A stretch of DNA of 64,000 bases from Planctomycetota bacterium (GCA_027296055.1 JAPUJT010000049.1:62001-126000); one strand, 5' to 3'. Positions 1 through 8,157 are shown, counted from the stretch's first letter. Translations and numbers: made by a program. The notes: a model not told the origin generated them from the letters alone.

Positions 1-573
1 TTCCTCAGCATCGGCGGCGCCCCTTCGCCATTTGCCGATTGGACCTCTTCCGGGGATGGCCAGGCCGACGCCAGATTCGGCACCGCCGTGGCGTCAGCCG
101 GCGACGTGAGCGACGACACACGGGATGATGTGATCGTGGGCGCCCCCGGGTTCAATAACGAGGCGGGAAAGGCATACGTCTTCCACGGCCAGTCCGGCGG
201 GCTGACAACGACCTGGCCGTGGTCCTCGAGCGGCGCAGACGTGGCCAATGCGGGGTTCGGTCGATCCGTAGCCTCGGCAGGAGACGTCGACGGCGACATG
301 ATCCCCGACGTGATCGTCGGGGCGTTCGGCCAGGACACACGAAAGACCGGCGCGGGTCGGATCTACATCTACCTCGGCGCGACGGGGGGACTCTCCGCCA
401 GCTCGTACTGGAGCACGTCCGGCGACGACAAGGTTTCGGCCCAGTTCGGGCTCTCCGTCGCCACGGCCGGGGACACTGACGGCGACCTCAGGTCCGAGAT
501 CCTCGTCGGAGCCCCCGGATTCGACACATCGAACGGCCGCGTTGGTAAGGCCTACGTCTTCTGCGTCCCCTGA
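1..573 (+). CDS. FG-GAP (integrin alpha-like) repeat protein, C-terminal part
   Basis: The reading frame is open at the left edge, so this is the C-terminal 190 residues of a longer protein. It holds three FG-GAP repeats of about 60 residues. Each reads roughly F-G-x-S/A-V-A-x-A-G-D-x-D-x-D followed by D-V/I-x-V-G-A-P/F-G and a Y-V-F or Y-I-Y strand. The D-x-D-x-D stretches are the Ca2+-binding loops of this family. FG-GAP repeats form seven-bladed propellers on exported proteins. The chain ends right after the last blade with no anchor or sorting tail, and the stop is TGA. It converges with the minus-strand DinB-like gene 3 bp away. The family is clear; the ligand is unknown. Confidence 0.85.
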   Translation, partial: FLSIGGAPSPFADWTSSGDGQADARFGTAVASAGDVSDDTRDDVIVGAPGFNNEAGKAYVFHGQSGGLTTTWPWSSSGADVANAGFGRSVASAGDVDGDMIPDVIVGAFGQDTRKTGAGRIYIYLGATGGLSASSYWSTSGDDKVSAQFGLSVATAGDTDGDLRSEILVGAPGFDTSNGRVGKAYVFCVP

Positions 574-576
574 GGC

Positions 577-1080
577 CTATCCTCCGAAAGGATTCTCGTC
601 GGCGCTGGGGCCGTAGACGGACGGGACAGGTAGGTTTTGTAGCCTGAGGTAGACGCAGAGCTGGCCACGGTGATGGTACCAGTGGTTGAGGAGGATCGCT
701 CGGGCCATGCCGATTTTGGGCATGGACATCACCTCCTGGCCCCCCTTGGTGATCTTCAAGTCCGACATCGCCGCCTTGTCATCCATGTCGTTCAGGATCT
801 GCCTGGCCTTGCTCAGGCTGCCATCGAGGGCGGAGAGGATCTCCTCCGTGGTCTTCGGCTGGTCGTAGTTGCCGAGATCGGGCATCTCCATCTCGTCCTT
901 CGTGAGATGCTCCGCCACACCGCCGGGAGTCGTTGCCACATGGAGGGCAAGCTGGCCAAAGGTCATGGACTTCTCGTGGGGCTTCCAGTCGAGCTTGTCC
1001 TCGGGCACTCGCTCCAGGACTCTCTTCGTCGTGACGGCTTCTTGATCCAGCTCGGCGAGAATGGAATCGACAATACGCAT
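577..1080 (-). CDS. DinB-like (DUF664-type four-helix) protein
   Basis: A 167-residue protein with the DinB/YfiT four-helix pattern. It has an N-terminal helix with LDQEAVTTKRVLERVPEDKL, then W-K-P-H-E-K-S-M, G-Q-L-A-L-H-V-A and a C-terminal N-H-W-Y-H-H-R-G-Q-L-C-V-Y-L-R. The His in L-A-L-H-V and the H-x-x-x-H of HWYHH match the three-His metal site of this family. Members are putative metal-dependent thiol transferases or hydrolases, mostly uncharacterised. I chose ATG 1080 because GGAG lies 9 bases upstream. An in-frame ATG at 1095 adds five residues but has no SD and abuts a repeat. It follows the Tag-like gene on the same strand. Confidence 0.85.
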   Translation of the reverse strand: MRIVDSILAELDQEAVTTKRVLERVPEDKLDWKPHEKSMTFGQLALHVATTPGGVAEHLTKDEMEMPDLGNYDQPKTTEEILSALDGSLSKARQILNDMDDKAAMSDLKITKGGQEVMSMPKIGMARAILLNHWYHHRGQLCVYLRLQNLPVPSVYGPSADENPFGG

Positions 1081-1095
1081 CGCTTCAGTCTCCAT

Positions 1096-1140
1096 AAAAG
1101 GGGACAGTCACCTTTTCCATTTGAAATGGGTGACCTCCCC
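1096..1140. repeat. REP-like imperfect palindrome (GGGGACAGTCACC arms)
   Basis: Left arm GGGGACAGTCACC (1100-1112) and right arm GGGTGACCTCCCC (1128-1140) are near inverted copies around an inner CCATTT-G-AAATGG palindrome. It lies between the Tag-like and DinB-like genes. The GGGGAC core recurs at 53.6 and 54.2 kb. Extragenic palindromes of this kind are often spread by REP-associated transposases; none is in the window, so the origin is inferred. Confidence 0.6.
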
Positions 1141-1169
1141 GTAGCTACCGAATAGATCACATTCCGCTT

Positions 1170-1628
1170 TTAGAGCTTTTCCAGACGCTTCTGGCACTCG
1201 GAGTGCGAAGGCACCTTCTCGCCGACGACGTAGAGGAAGTGGTAGGCACCCGTGATGCCCAGGAACTTGAAATCTTTCCGAAGCATCTTGATCCTGTCTT
1301 CGAACCCGGATTTGGACCGGAGATACTTCTTGAAGGAGCCGTGATCTGCATCTAGCTCGATGATCTGTCGGGCGTTCCCCACCACCGCCTCGAGCTTCCT
1401 TCGGTTCCGGATCACGCGCATGTCCTTCACCAATTTGTCGATGTCCCGTGTCGTCATCGACGCAACCTTCTTGGCGTTGAAGTTCCGGAAGGCCTTCTGG
1501 GTCCCGGGCCATTTCACCTCCACAACCTTCCAGGACATCCCACTCTGGAATACGGACTTGCTCATCACCTCCAGGTAATCACCGAGGTCTTTCGGCCGGA
1601 TCTTCTCGGGGGCTTGCTGCTCGGGCAT
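1170..1628 (-). CDS. Short Tag-family (3-methyladenine DNA glycosylase I-like) protein
   Basis: 152 residues that align by eye with the middle and C-terminal part of the Tag (Adenine_glyco) HhH fold. Visible motifs are F-Q-S-G-M-S-W-K-V-V, K-A-F-R-N-F-N-A-K-K-V-A, D-x-R-V-I-R-N-R-R-K-L-E-A and a late G-S-F-K-K-Y-L. Classical Tag is about 190 residues and begins with a Cys- and Glu-bearing segment that helps build the zinc and base pocket. That segment is missing here, so activity is uncertain. ATG 1628 has GGGAG 7 bases upstream; an upstream extension of the frame to 1709 has no good site. It is divergent from the exported repeat protein. Confidence 0.75.
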   Translation of the reverse strand: MPEQQAPEKIRPKDLGDYLEVMSKSVFQSGMSWKVVEVKWPGTQKAFRNFNAKKVASMTTRDIDKLVKDMRVIRNRRKLEAVVGNARQIIELDADHGSFKKYLRSKSGFEDRIKMLRKDFKFLGITGAYHFLYVVGEKVPSHSECQKRLEKL

Positions 1629-1722
1629 AGGTTTCTCCCTTTCAGGCTCTCGGTGGCAGGGGAAGACATGGAGTTTATCCGAATCGGCAGCCAGGGGCAA
1701 AAGGTGCATCTCACCTATATCG

Positions 1723-1752
1723 TTGACGGCCCGGACCTGCGGGACCTAAAAT
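1723..1752 (+). promoter_or_regulatory. Sigma-70-like promoter for the 1808 gene
   Basis: TTGACG (1723-1728), an 18 bp spacer and TAAAAT (1747-1752). The predicted start is near 1759, about 50 bp before the start codon. It is the only good match in this divergent 179 bp gap. Confidence 0.6.
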
Positions 1753-1807
1753 GGCGCGGCTCCGAATATTCCAGGACGATTCCCCCATCCCTCGAAGGAG
1801 AAGAAGG

Positions 1808-2947
1808 ATGAACGGTCTGCCTGTCGGTTCGCGGTCGGTCGCCTCTCTCGGCGCTTTCCTCACGCTGATTTTCGCCATCTCGATCCTGGGGACAGTCCCC
1901 GTGGCGGCCCAGGACAGGAAGAAGCGGACGAGTATCGAGGAGTTGCACGAAGTCCTCGAGGGCCTGGAGAGGGGATTGCACGCCCTCGAGATCCTGGGAA
2001 AGCGGGAAGAGATGGAGATCCTCCACCGCATCGCCAACGGGGTTCGCCGGGAACTGGCCCAGGAACGGGAGGGGCGTCGCAGGCACGGCCAGAGGACAGA
2101 ACGGGAACGGGTCGAGAGGGAGCGCGGAGGCCGGGAGAGGGAAGTGGCCCGAAGGCACATCCAGATCATGAAGGAGGCCATGCCTGCCCTTCTCGAGAAG
2201 GGACGAAAGGACACCGCAAAGCTCCTGGAGCATGCGATACACGCTCGCGAGCTGGCCCTGGAGGGCCGCCGGGATGATGAGGCGCACCGGATCAGAGAGA
2301 CCGCCCCGAACAGGGGACAGCAGGTGGAGATCTTGAGGTACGCGGCGGGCCTCTGGCGGGAATTCGGACATCCGGACAAGGCGGGAAATATCGAGGAGCT
2401 GGCCAAGTGGATGTGGGAAAGCAGGGAGAGGCCGGCAGGCGAGCGGCGCGAGAGAGACAGGGCGCGGGGGGAGAGGGACGGACCGCGTCGCCGCGGGGAG
2501 GATCGGGAACGTGTCGTCCACCAGATCGAGGTGATGCAGGTCGCGCGGGCCGCGCTCCTCGAGTCGAGTAAGGAAGACGCCGCCCACGTCATGAAGCGAG
2601 CGATACAGGTACGAAAAGTAAACCTCGAGGGGCACCGAGGAGAAGAGGCGGAGATCGTGCGAAAGAGGGCCCCCCATCTCGAGCAGGAGGTGGAGATCCT
2701 CGGCTTCGCATCGAGGCTGCTCAGGGAGCGCGGCAAGAAGGAGAAGGCCAAGATGGTGGGGCAGCTTGCCGAGGGGATGTGGGCCCATGATCGGAAGAGG
2801 AGGGACCGTGAGGGTGGAGAGCGTGATCGGGGCCGGAAGTCCCGCGGTCATCGCCTGGAGCGCCTGCAGAAGAGTCTCCACGAGCTACAAAGGGCCATCG
2901 ACGAGCTGAAGGAAGAGTTCCAGAGTCTGCGACACTCCAGCTACTGA
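1808..2947 (+). CDS. Exported highly charged protein with two long tandem repeats
   Basis: 379 residues. ATG 1808 follows GGAGAAGAAGG. A signal peptide covers about residues 1-38, with a hydrophobic core GAFLTLIFAISIL and cleavage near VAA-Q. The mature chain is extremely rich in Arg and Glu and is predicted helical. Two copies of a roughly 90-residue unit lie at about residues 116-207 and 238-330. Shared landmarks are H-x-I-x-M, a stretch like A-L-L-E-x-x-x-x-D, A-x-x-x-R-x-x-x-L-E-G-x-R, E-V-E-I-L/Q-V-E-I-L, and M-W with acidic or basic tails. Arg/Glu-only linkers follow each unit. A final coiled-coil helix (LERLQKSLHELQRAIDELK) closes the chain. I do not recognise the family; it is probably a periplasmic structural or scaffold protein. 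Confidence 0.7.
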   Translation: MNGLPVGSRSVASLGAFLTLIFAISILGTVPVAAQDRKKRTSIEELHEVLEGLERGLHALEILGKREEMEILHRIANGVRRELAQEREGRRRHGQRTERERVERERGGREREVARRHIQIMKEAMPALLEKGRKDTAKLLEHAIHARELALEGRRDDEAHRIRETAPNRGQQVEILRYAAGLWREFGHPDKAGNIEELAKWMWESRERPAGERRERDRARGERDGPRRRGEDRERVVHQIEVMQVARAALLESSKEDAAHVMKRAIQVRKVNLEGHRGEEAEIVRKRAPHLEQEVEILGFASRLLRERGKKEKAKMVGQLAEGMWAHDRKRRDREGGERDRGRKSRGHRLERLQKSLHELQRAIDELKEEFQSLRHSSY

Positions 2948-3104
2948 CAGGACTCCGCGCCCTATCAGATCTAATTCCCTGCAACATGGCGGGCATGTGC
3001 GCCGTCAGAGAAGGTAGGCGGCCCTTGTGGGGGAGGGCCTGATAACGTCGGGCGTTCAGCCCACTTACACTTCTCACATTTCGCTGCTCCGAGGAGGCGC
3101 TCCT

Positions 3105-4634
3105 ATGATCTGGCGCTTAGGGTTCTTATCCAGTTTCCTTGTGGCGGGGCTGCTGATTGCGTCCTGCGACCACCCCCACAGGCACCATCGGCGGCACCAC
3201 GAGCCGCAGTGCCTGACCCTCGATCCGAACCGTGGCCCCAACACGGGCGGAACATCGGTCTTCGTCGAGACGAAAGGTTTCTCCGATGACTTTCTCGTGG
3301 ATATCCCGCAGGTCTTCTTCGGAGATACGCCGGCGACATCGGTGACGGCGATCGATTCCAGCACCGTGGAAGCGGTCTCTCCGCCGGATGCCAACCCCCA
3401 GCCGGGGGAGCATGTCGTCGATGTCACCGTCGAGGCGCAAAACGGCCAGAGGTGCGTTTTCAACGATGGCTTCACGTACGAAGGTGCACCGCGGCCGGAC
3501 TGCCTCAGCATCAATCCCCGAGGCGGGCCCTGCGCAGGTGGGACGGCCGTCCATATCGAGACGGCGGGGTTCTCTGACGATTTCACCGTAGACCTGCCGC
3601 GAGTCTTCTTCGGGACGACGGAGGCCCTTTCGGTGGCGGCGATCAACTCCTCCTCTCTGGAGGCGGTCTCGCCGGGCACCACGATCCTGGGCCGGTCCGT
3701 CGTCGACGTCTTCGTCGAAGCGCAGAACGGCCAGGAGTGCCACTTCAACGACGGGTTCGTCTACGAGTGCCCGCAAGGCCCGGACTGCATCAGCATCGAT
3801 CCTCGAGGCGGGTCCTGCGCGGGTGGGACCGTCGTGACGATCGAGACGGCAGGGTTCTCGGACGATTTCACCGTGGACCTGCCGCGAGTCTTCTTCGGGA
3901 CGACGGAGGCTCTTTCGGTGTCGGCGATCAGCTCCGCCGCGCTGGAGGCGGTCTCGCCGGGCACGACAGCCCTGGGGAGAATCGTCGTCGACGTCTTCGT
4001 CGAAGCGCAGAACGGTCAGGAGTGTCACTTCAACGACGGGTTCGTCTACGAGTGCCCGCAAGGCTCGGACTGTATTCATCTTGATCCGAACCGCGGGCCC
4101 CACACCGGCGGCACGCCGGTCAGGGTGGAGACCGGTGGGTTCTCGGATGACTTCACCGTCGATCTGCCCCGCGTCTTCTTCGGTGGGGTGGAAGCTACTT
4201 CGGTCACGGCAATCGATGCCAGCACCGTCGTGGCGGAAACCCCGCCGGACCCGAACCCGACGCCGGGCGGCGATCACGTGGTCGATGTCCTCGTCGATGC
4301 CCGGAACGGGGAGGAGTGTGTCTTCCCGGACGGCTTCGCCTACGAGGGCCCCGCGCCCCTCGCGTGCATGTCGGTCGACCCGAATCGGGGACCGTTGAGG
4401 GGCGGCAACACCGTCCACATAACGGCCCTGGGCAACTGCCCATTCGACGGAGATGTCGAGGTCAAGTTCGGCGGCGTCTCGGCGACGGATGTCATGATCA
4501 TCAGCCCGACCGAGCTCTCCTGCACCGTTCCGGCAGGACTTCGGAAGGGCGCTGTCGATGTGACCTATGTCGTGAGGACTCCGGCAAGGGCCTGCGACTG
4601 CCGTCTCGAGGACGGCTACATCTACGAGATCTAG
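3105..4634 (+). CDS. Lipoprotein with five IPT/TIG-like domains
   Basis: 509 residues. ATG 3105 has GAGGAGG 8 bases upstream. The lipobox is I-A-S-C (Cys21), followed by a His/Arg-rich linker (DHPHRHHRRHHEPQ). Five IPT/TIG-type beta-sandwich repeats of about 97 residues begin near residues 36, 132, 227, 322 and 421. Each opens C-x-S/H-x-D/N-P-x-x-G-G/P and ends in D-G-F/Y-x-Y-E. Repeats 2 and 3 are nearly identical, including at the DNA level, which points to a recent internal duplication. Paired Cys residues at the start and end of each repeat could form disulfides. It is likely an outer-membrane-anchored surface or adhesive protein. It shares a bidirectional terminator with the convergent gene downstream. 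Confidence 0.85.
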   Translation: MIWRLGFLSSFLVAGLLIASCDHPHRHHRRHHEPQCLTLDPNRGPNTGGTSVFVETKGFSDDFLVDIPQVFFGDTPATSVTAIDSSTVEAVSPPDANPQPGEHVVDVTVEAQNGQRCVFNDGFTYEGAPRPDCLSINPRGGPCAGGTAVHIETAGFSDDFTVDLPRVFFGTTEALSVAAINSSSLEAVSPGTTILGRSVVDVFVEAQNGQECHFNDGFVYECPQGPDCISIDPRGGSCAGGTVVTIETAGFSDDFTVDLPRVFFGTTEALSVSAISSAALEAVSPGTTALGRIVVDVFVEAQNGQECHFNDGFVYECPQGSDCIHLDPNRGPHTGGTPVRVETGGFSDDFTVDLPRVFFGGVEATSVTAIDASTVVAETPPDPNPTPGGDHVVDVLVDARNGEECVFPDGFAYEGPAPLACMSVDPNRGPLRGGNTVHITALGNCPFDGDVEVKFGGVSATDVMIISPTELSCTVPAGLRKGAVDVTYVVRTPARACDCRLEDGYIYEI

Positions 4635-4654
4635 AGACTGATCCGGGTACGCGA

Positions 4655-4685
4655 ACAAAGGGCGGGCATCTAGCCCGCCCTTTGT
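4655..4685. terminator. Bidirectional Rho-independent terminator
   Basis: Perfect 13 bp stem, ACAAAGGGCGGGC with GCCCGCCCTTTGT, and a 5-base loop. Short T-rich or A-rich flanks lie on both sides. It sits between convergent stops at 4634 and 4704 and so probably ends both transcripts. Confidence 0.85.
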
Positions 4686-4703
4686 CTTGTACAACAACAT
4701 TCT

Positions 4704-5567
4704 TCAACTTCGGCTTCTCGGCTTCGACTTCCTGTAGATCGGCTTCCCTTTCCGCTCTCCCTCCGCCCACAGGGTGAGGAGAACCGCGGTCGAGGCGATC
4801 GCCCGGTTGAGCTCCTTCCTCGAGATCACCATCCCGAGCGTGTCGGCCACGAAGCGGAGGTGGCGAATCACCCTTTCCGCCCTTCGACGGTCGAGGCCTC
4901 CATGCCAGTGCTCGACCTGATCCAGGATCATCCCCTCGTGACGGGCGAGGAACTCCCCCAGAGATCGGACCTTCTCGCTTTGCGCGGATCGGACACGGCC
5001 GATGTCGAGAAGATCGGCCACATAGTCATTCCAGAAATGGGCTATGTCCCTGTTCTCGCGGCGACGAAGCTGGCGTACGTGCCCGAGCGACAGGTTCGGA
5101 CGGGTGAGGACACGAAATCGGGGGATCACGGGAAAGAAGTCGTATCGGGCGTTCGCCGTCCTCGTCTCCTCGACGACCCATCTCCTTCTCAGCTGGTTCC
5201 AGCTCGCGACGCAGAGAGCGGAGGGTTCGATGCTATCGAGGAGGAGGATCTTGCCGCGCTCTGCGCCGACCAAAGCCACCCAGTGATCCGGTCGATCGAT
5301 GCGCAGAAGCACAGGCGTGCGCCGTCGCAGGTAAGGCAGGAGAGCCCGACGGGCCCCTTCCGGCTGGAGACGCCGGATCTTCCGAAAGTCGCAATCGTAC
5401 TCGCGGGCGGACTTCCGGAGCCGGTGCTCATCGAAAGCCTTCCGCCTTCGCTCCTGGCTGAGCCTTGCTGTCTTGTCCTCGTCGGTGAACACCCCGAGCA
5501 TCATCAAGGCGTGGCTCAACGCATAGGGGGCGCTCTGCCATGATTTGGGATGAGTATAGAATGCCAT
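4704..5567 (-). CDS. C39-like peptidase-fold protein, nucleophile lost
   Basis: 287 residues. The N-terminal half resembles the papain-like C39/C39_2 fold: an N-terminal helix W-Q-S-A-P-Y-A-L-S-H-A-L-M-M-L-G, then R-P-D-H-W-V-A-L-V-G and I-L-L-L-D-S. In active members the first segment reads roughly Q-x-x-C-G-P/Y-A-L. Here the Cys position is Ser-Ala, while the His (DHWVAL) and Asp (LLLDS) remain, so protease activity is doubtful. The C-terminal half is helical and basic and I do not recognise it. There is no signal peptide. It is the last gene of the DUF3179 / aminotransferase operon, 15 bp after the aminotransferase, and ends at the 4655-4685 terminator. Confidence 0.6.
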   Translation of the reverse strand: MAFYTHPKSWQSAPYALSHALMMLGVFTDEDKTARLSQERRRKAFDEHRLRKSAREYDCDFRKIRRLQPEGARRALLPYLRRRTPVLLRIDRPDHWVALVGAERGKILLLDSIEPSALCVASWNQLRRRWVVEETRTANARYDFFPVIPRFRVLTRPNLSLGHVRQLRRRENRDIAHFWNDYVADLLDIGRVRSAQSEKVRSLGEFLARHEGMILDQVEHWHGGLDRRRAERVIRHLRFVADTLGMVISRKELNRAIASTAVLLTLWAEGERKGKPIYRKSKPRSRS

Positions 5568-5582
5568 CTGCTGAGACCGGAA

Positions 5583-6791
5583 TCAGACCAGCGCCTCCAG
5601 GCCCCGCCTCATTGCGGCCATCCCGTCCCGGATCGTCTCAACCTCGGTGGCGAAGCTGAGTCTCAGGTAGCCTTCCTGCATGAAGGCGGCGCCGGAGGCG
5701 GTGATGACCCCTCCCTCTTTGATCAGATACTCGGAGAGATCGGTGCTGCCTTCGATTCGCTCCCCCTTGGGCGTCTTCTTCCCGAACGTCGACCGGACAT
5801 CCCAGAAGGAATAGAAGGTGGCCGGGGATGGCCATATCTTCACCCAGGGCATCCCCTCGGCCTCCTTGTGCAGAAGATCCCTTTTGTCCTGCAGCTCACC
5901 GGGGAGGCCAGGCTCGTACGAATGTCGAATGGCGGCGAGGGCGGCGCATTGGGCCGGTCGGGCGGGACCCGCCGTGTAGTGACTCTGGAGATTGACCATG
6001 GCGCGCGCCACATCCCCGGGGGCGACCGACCATCCGATGCGAATCCCTCCCGTGCGACGAAAGTTTTTCGACATCCCATCGATCTGGATCAACCAGCGGC
6101 GCGTATCGGGGTTGACGATCGGGCTCGGATAGGCGGCGCCGTCGAAGATGATGCGCCAGTAGAGACGGTCGAGAACGAAGAACACCTCGTGCTCCACACA
6201 GATGTGCAGGAGCTCTTCGATCTCCGGGAGGCTGTAGAGCTGAGCCGTCGGGTTGACCGGGTTGTTCAGGACGAAGATCTTGGCGTGCGGCCGCATCCGG
6301 AGGTTGCGCTTCAGGTCCGCCGGATCGCATTTGAGCCGGTTGGCGTCGCCTCGCGCCGGAATCACCATGACGGGAAAACCGTAGGCCGCCGTGGCCAGCG
6401 GCTGGTAGCTCACCCAGGGGGCCGCGTCGAGAAGGACCGCGTCGGCGGGATTGCAGATCGCGAGGAAGACGTTGAACAGGGCTTGCTTGGCCCCGGCGGT
6501 GATCACGACACTATCCGCAGGATACTCCTCCTCGATTCCCAACCACTTCAGGACCTCCGCACGCAGCTCGGGAAGGCCCGCAGGGTCAGAATACATCGTC
6601 TGACCCTCGTCGAAGGCCTGGCGCCCCGCTTCGCGGATGTAGGGGGCCAGTTCGCCCTTCGTCTCCCCGAGGCCGAAGTCGTAGACAGGCAGTCCGGATG
6701 CTCGCCTCTCATCGACCAGGGCTTTCAGTGAGAGCGTCAGGGATGTGTGAAACTTGCTCAGCTTGACAGAGATACGTTCCTGATTCTTCAT
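5583..6791 (-). CDS. Class I/II PLP-dependent aminotransferase
   Basis: 402 residues, fold type I. Landmarks are Y-D-F-G-L-G-E-T-K-G near the N terminus, M-Y-S-D-P-A-G-L-P-E-L-R, I-T-A-G-A-K-Q-A-L, L-N-N-P-V-N-P-T-A-Q, V-L-D-R-L-Y-W and the PLP lysine in I-D-G-M-S-K-N-F-R-R-T-G-G (about residue 240). The late Arg lies in Y-L-R-L-S-F-A. The usual D-E-x-Y is D-R-L-Y here, so the substrate is hard to predict; aspartate/aromatic-type aminotransferases are the nearest group. AGGGGAC precedes ATG. It lies 38 bp after the DUF3179 gene and 15 bp before the C39-like gene, in one operon. Confidence 0.85.
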   Translation of the reverse strand: MKNQERISVKLSKFHTSLTLSLKALVDERRASGLPVYDFGLGETKGELAPYIREAGRQAFDEGQTMYSDPAGLPELRAEVLKWLGIEEEYPADSVVITAGAKQALFNVFLAICNPADAVLLDAAPWVSYQPLATAAYGFPVMVIPARGDANRLKCDPADLKRNLRMRPHAKIFVLNNPVNPTAQLYSLPEIEELLHICVEHEVFFVLDRLYWRIIFDGAAYPSPIVNPDTRRWLIQIDGMSKNFRRTGGIRIGWSVAPGDVARAMVNLQSHYTAGPARPAQCAALAAIRHSYEPGLPGELQDKRDLLHKEAEGMPWVKIWPSPATFYSFWDVRSTFGKKTPKGERIEGSTDLSEYLIKEGGVITASGAAFMQEGYLRLSFATEVETIRDGMAAMRRGLEALV

Positions 6792-6829
6792 CGACGAGTC
6801 CCCTGGAGGGTTACCATGGGCAGCTTACT

Positions 6830-8077
6830 TTAGTCGTCAGGATTTTCAAGCTCGGGAGGGGGCGTTACTGGTTCGGGCTGCTCGGTGGGTTCGGCTTCGT
6901 AGCGATCCGCGTCCGGCTGGAAGCGCCGATAGGAATGCCCGAACTCCAGGGCCCCCTCCAGGCGGCGCAACCGGCTTCCTTCCAGAGGCCCGTTCACGGC
7001 AACCCCGTCGAAGCCGAAGGCAGACCCGGTCTCCACGTCGACGAGGAGGTCCTGTTCCTCGTCGAGCCGGAACTCGAGGGTCTTTCCCTGAAGCCTTCGA
7101 TCCCAGCACCGGAACGAGATTCCATCCTCTCGCAGATGGATCACCAGGGGCACGTCTCCCAGTTCGTCCTGGAGGGGACGCTCCGCGTCGATGGCCGACC
7201 AGGGGTAAGCGCGTGAGCGACTTCCCGCCGTCACCCCCACGACCCACTCCCACATCTCCCCATCCGCCCGGCGGGGTTCCTCCCCATCCCACCGACGCTC
7301 GCTGTACCCATCTAAGTGCGCGTACCCCTCCTCCGAGGCAGGGTCCGGCAGGAAGATGAGACTATCCGGATGAAGGATCAGCCACTGGCGGAGAGGCATG
7401 ATCTCGGACGGAATCTCGGGCATCTTCTGGCCCTTCATCGGACCGGTGATCGCCACGCCTGTCGCCTGGTACCACCAGGATCTCGTCGCATCATCCTCGA
7501 AGATGGCGTTGTAGTACTGGACTCCGACGAGAGAGAACGATAGCCGCCTCCCTTCCACCTCAGGGCGAAACACGCGCCCCGTCCGGCACATGGATCAGTA
7601 AGTGGGAAGGATCGGCTGGCCGTCCAGGTTGTCCATCAGGACGTGATGATACGCTATCAGATCGAGAGGGTAGGCCTTCGCCTCGCCCGCCAGGGCCACG
7701 CCGACGACCAGGGCTTCGGGGGGAATCTCCTTTGTGGCGCCCCGGGCGAATCGCATGGACTTCGGCTGCAGGAACCAGACCGGGGCAGTCATCGCCTGGC
7801 TGAGGTAGAGGAGGCCGACGGAGATGATCACGACCAGGATCAGCGCCGCCTGTCCCTTCTTGGTAACGCTCGCGCGCCAGATGGCGACCACCGCCCAGAG
7901 AAAGAGGGGGGCTCCGAGGAGTCGCGAAGGCCAGATCCAGGGTCCGAGAGCGTAAGAGACGTCGATCGAATCCAGCTCCTGACTTCCGGGAAAGGGCATC
8001 AAGAGGTACGTCCTGAGCAGGGATGGCGCGAGAAAGGGTGCCATCGCCGCCATCAGCAACAGGATTCTTCGCCACAT
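6830..8077 (-). CDS. DUF3179 membrane protein, candidate selenoprotein (in-frame TGA at 7597-7595)
   Basis: One 415-codon frame broken only by TGA at codon 161. GGAGGT lies 6 bases before ATG 8077. Residues 1-95 give about three TM helices. The DUF3179 domain follows: A-Y-P-L-D-L-I-A-Y-H-H-V-L-M-D-N, then Q-P-I-L-P-T-Y-(TGA)-S-M-C-R-T-G-R-V-F, then Y-Y-N-A-I-F-x-D, W-W-Y-Q-A-T-G, I-T-G-P-M-K-G, P-S-E-I-M-P-L and W-L-I-L-H-P-D-S-L. In the family this motif is T-Y-C-x-x-C-R/G-T, so the TGA sits at the first Cys and would give U-x-x-C. All 253 codons after it are open and well conserved. TGA is a normal stop in other genes here. A candidate SECIS follows. The alternative is a recent nonsense mutation. 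It is the first gene of a three-gene operon. Confidence 0.75.
7561..7597 (-). promoter_or_regulatory. Candidate bacterial SECIS element after the in-frame TGA
   Basis: Reading the minus strand, TGA (7597-7595) is followed by 14 bases. Then comes a stem C-GGGGCG (7581-7575), a 7-base loop CGTGTTT (7574-7568) and CGCCCT-G (7567-7561). That is 7 pairs including one G-U. The loop begins 20 bases after the TGA and has G at its second position. This fits the bacterial SECIS pattern: loop 16-37 bases from UGA, short GC stem, G in the first two loop bases. Confidence 0.5.
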
Positions 8078-8101
8078 CGACCTACCTCCGAGAGAGCGCT
8101 G

Positions 8102-8131
8102 ATCCTAACATAGCTTCCCGGTAGGTTCCAA
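8102..8131 (-). promoter_or_regulatory. Possible sigma-70 promoter of the DUF3179 operon
   Basis: Minus strand TTGGAA (8131-8126), an 18 bp spacer and TAGGAT (8107-8102). The start would be about 20-25 bp before the 8077 ATG. Moderate match only. Confidence 0.4.
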
Positions 8132-8157
8132 GACGGCAGTAGGGGAGGTCGGACATG

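Noticed and set aside
1888..1900. GGGGACAGTCCCC palindrome inside the charged exported protein
   Set aside because: It lies in coding sequence of the signal peptide (L-G-T-V-P) and lacks the flanks of the intergenic repeats, so it is probably chance.
1711..2881. Minus-strand frames of 346-388 codons opposite the 1808 gene
   Set aside because: Arg/Ser/Leu/Pro-rich mirror products of a charged coding strand, with no SD and no recognisable domain.
6830..8077. Two separate DUF3179 genes or a frameshifted pseudogene
   Set aside because: Both parts are in the same frame with only one TGA between them and no indel, and the break falls exactly on a conserved Cys codon. A single TGA-containing gene explains it better, though a point nonsense mutation is still possible.
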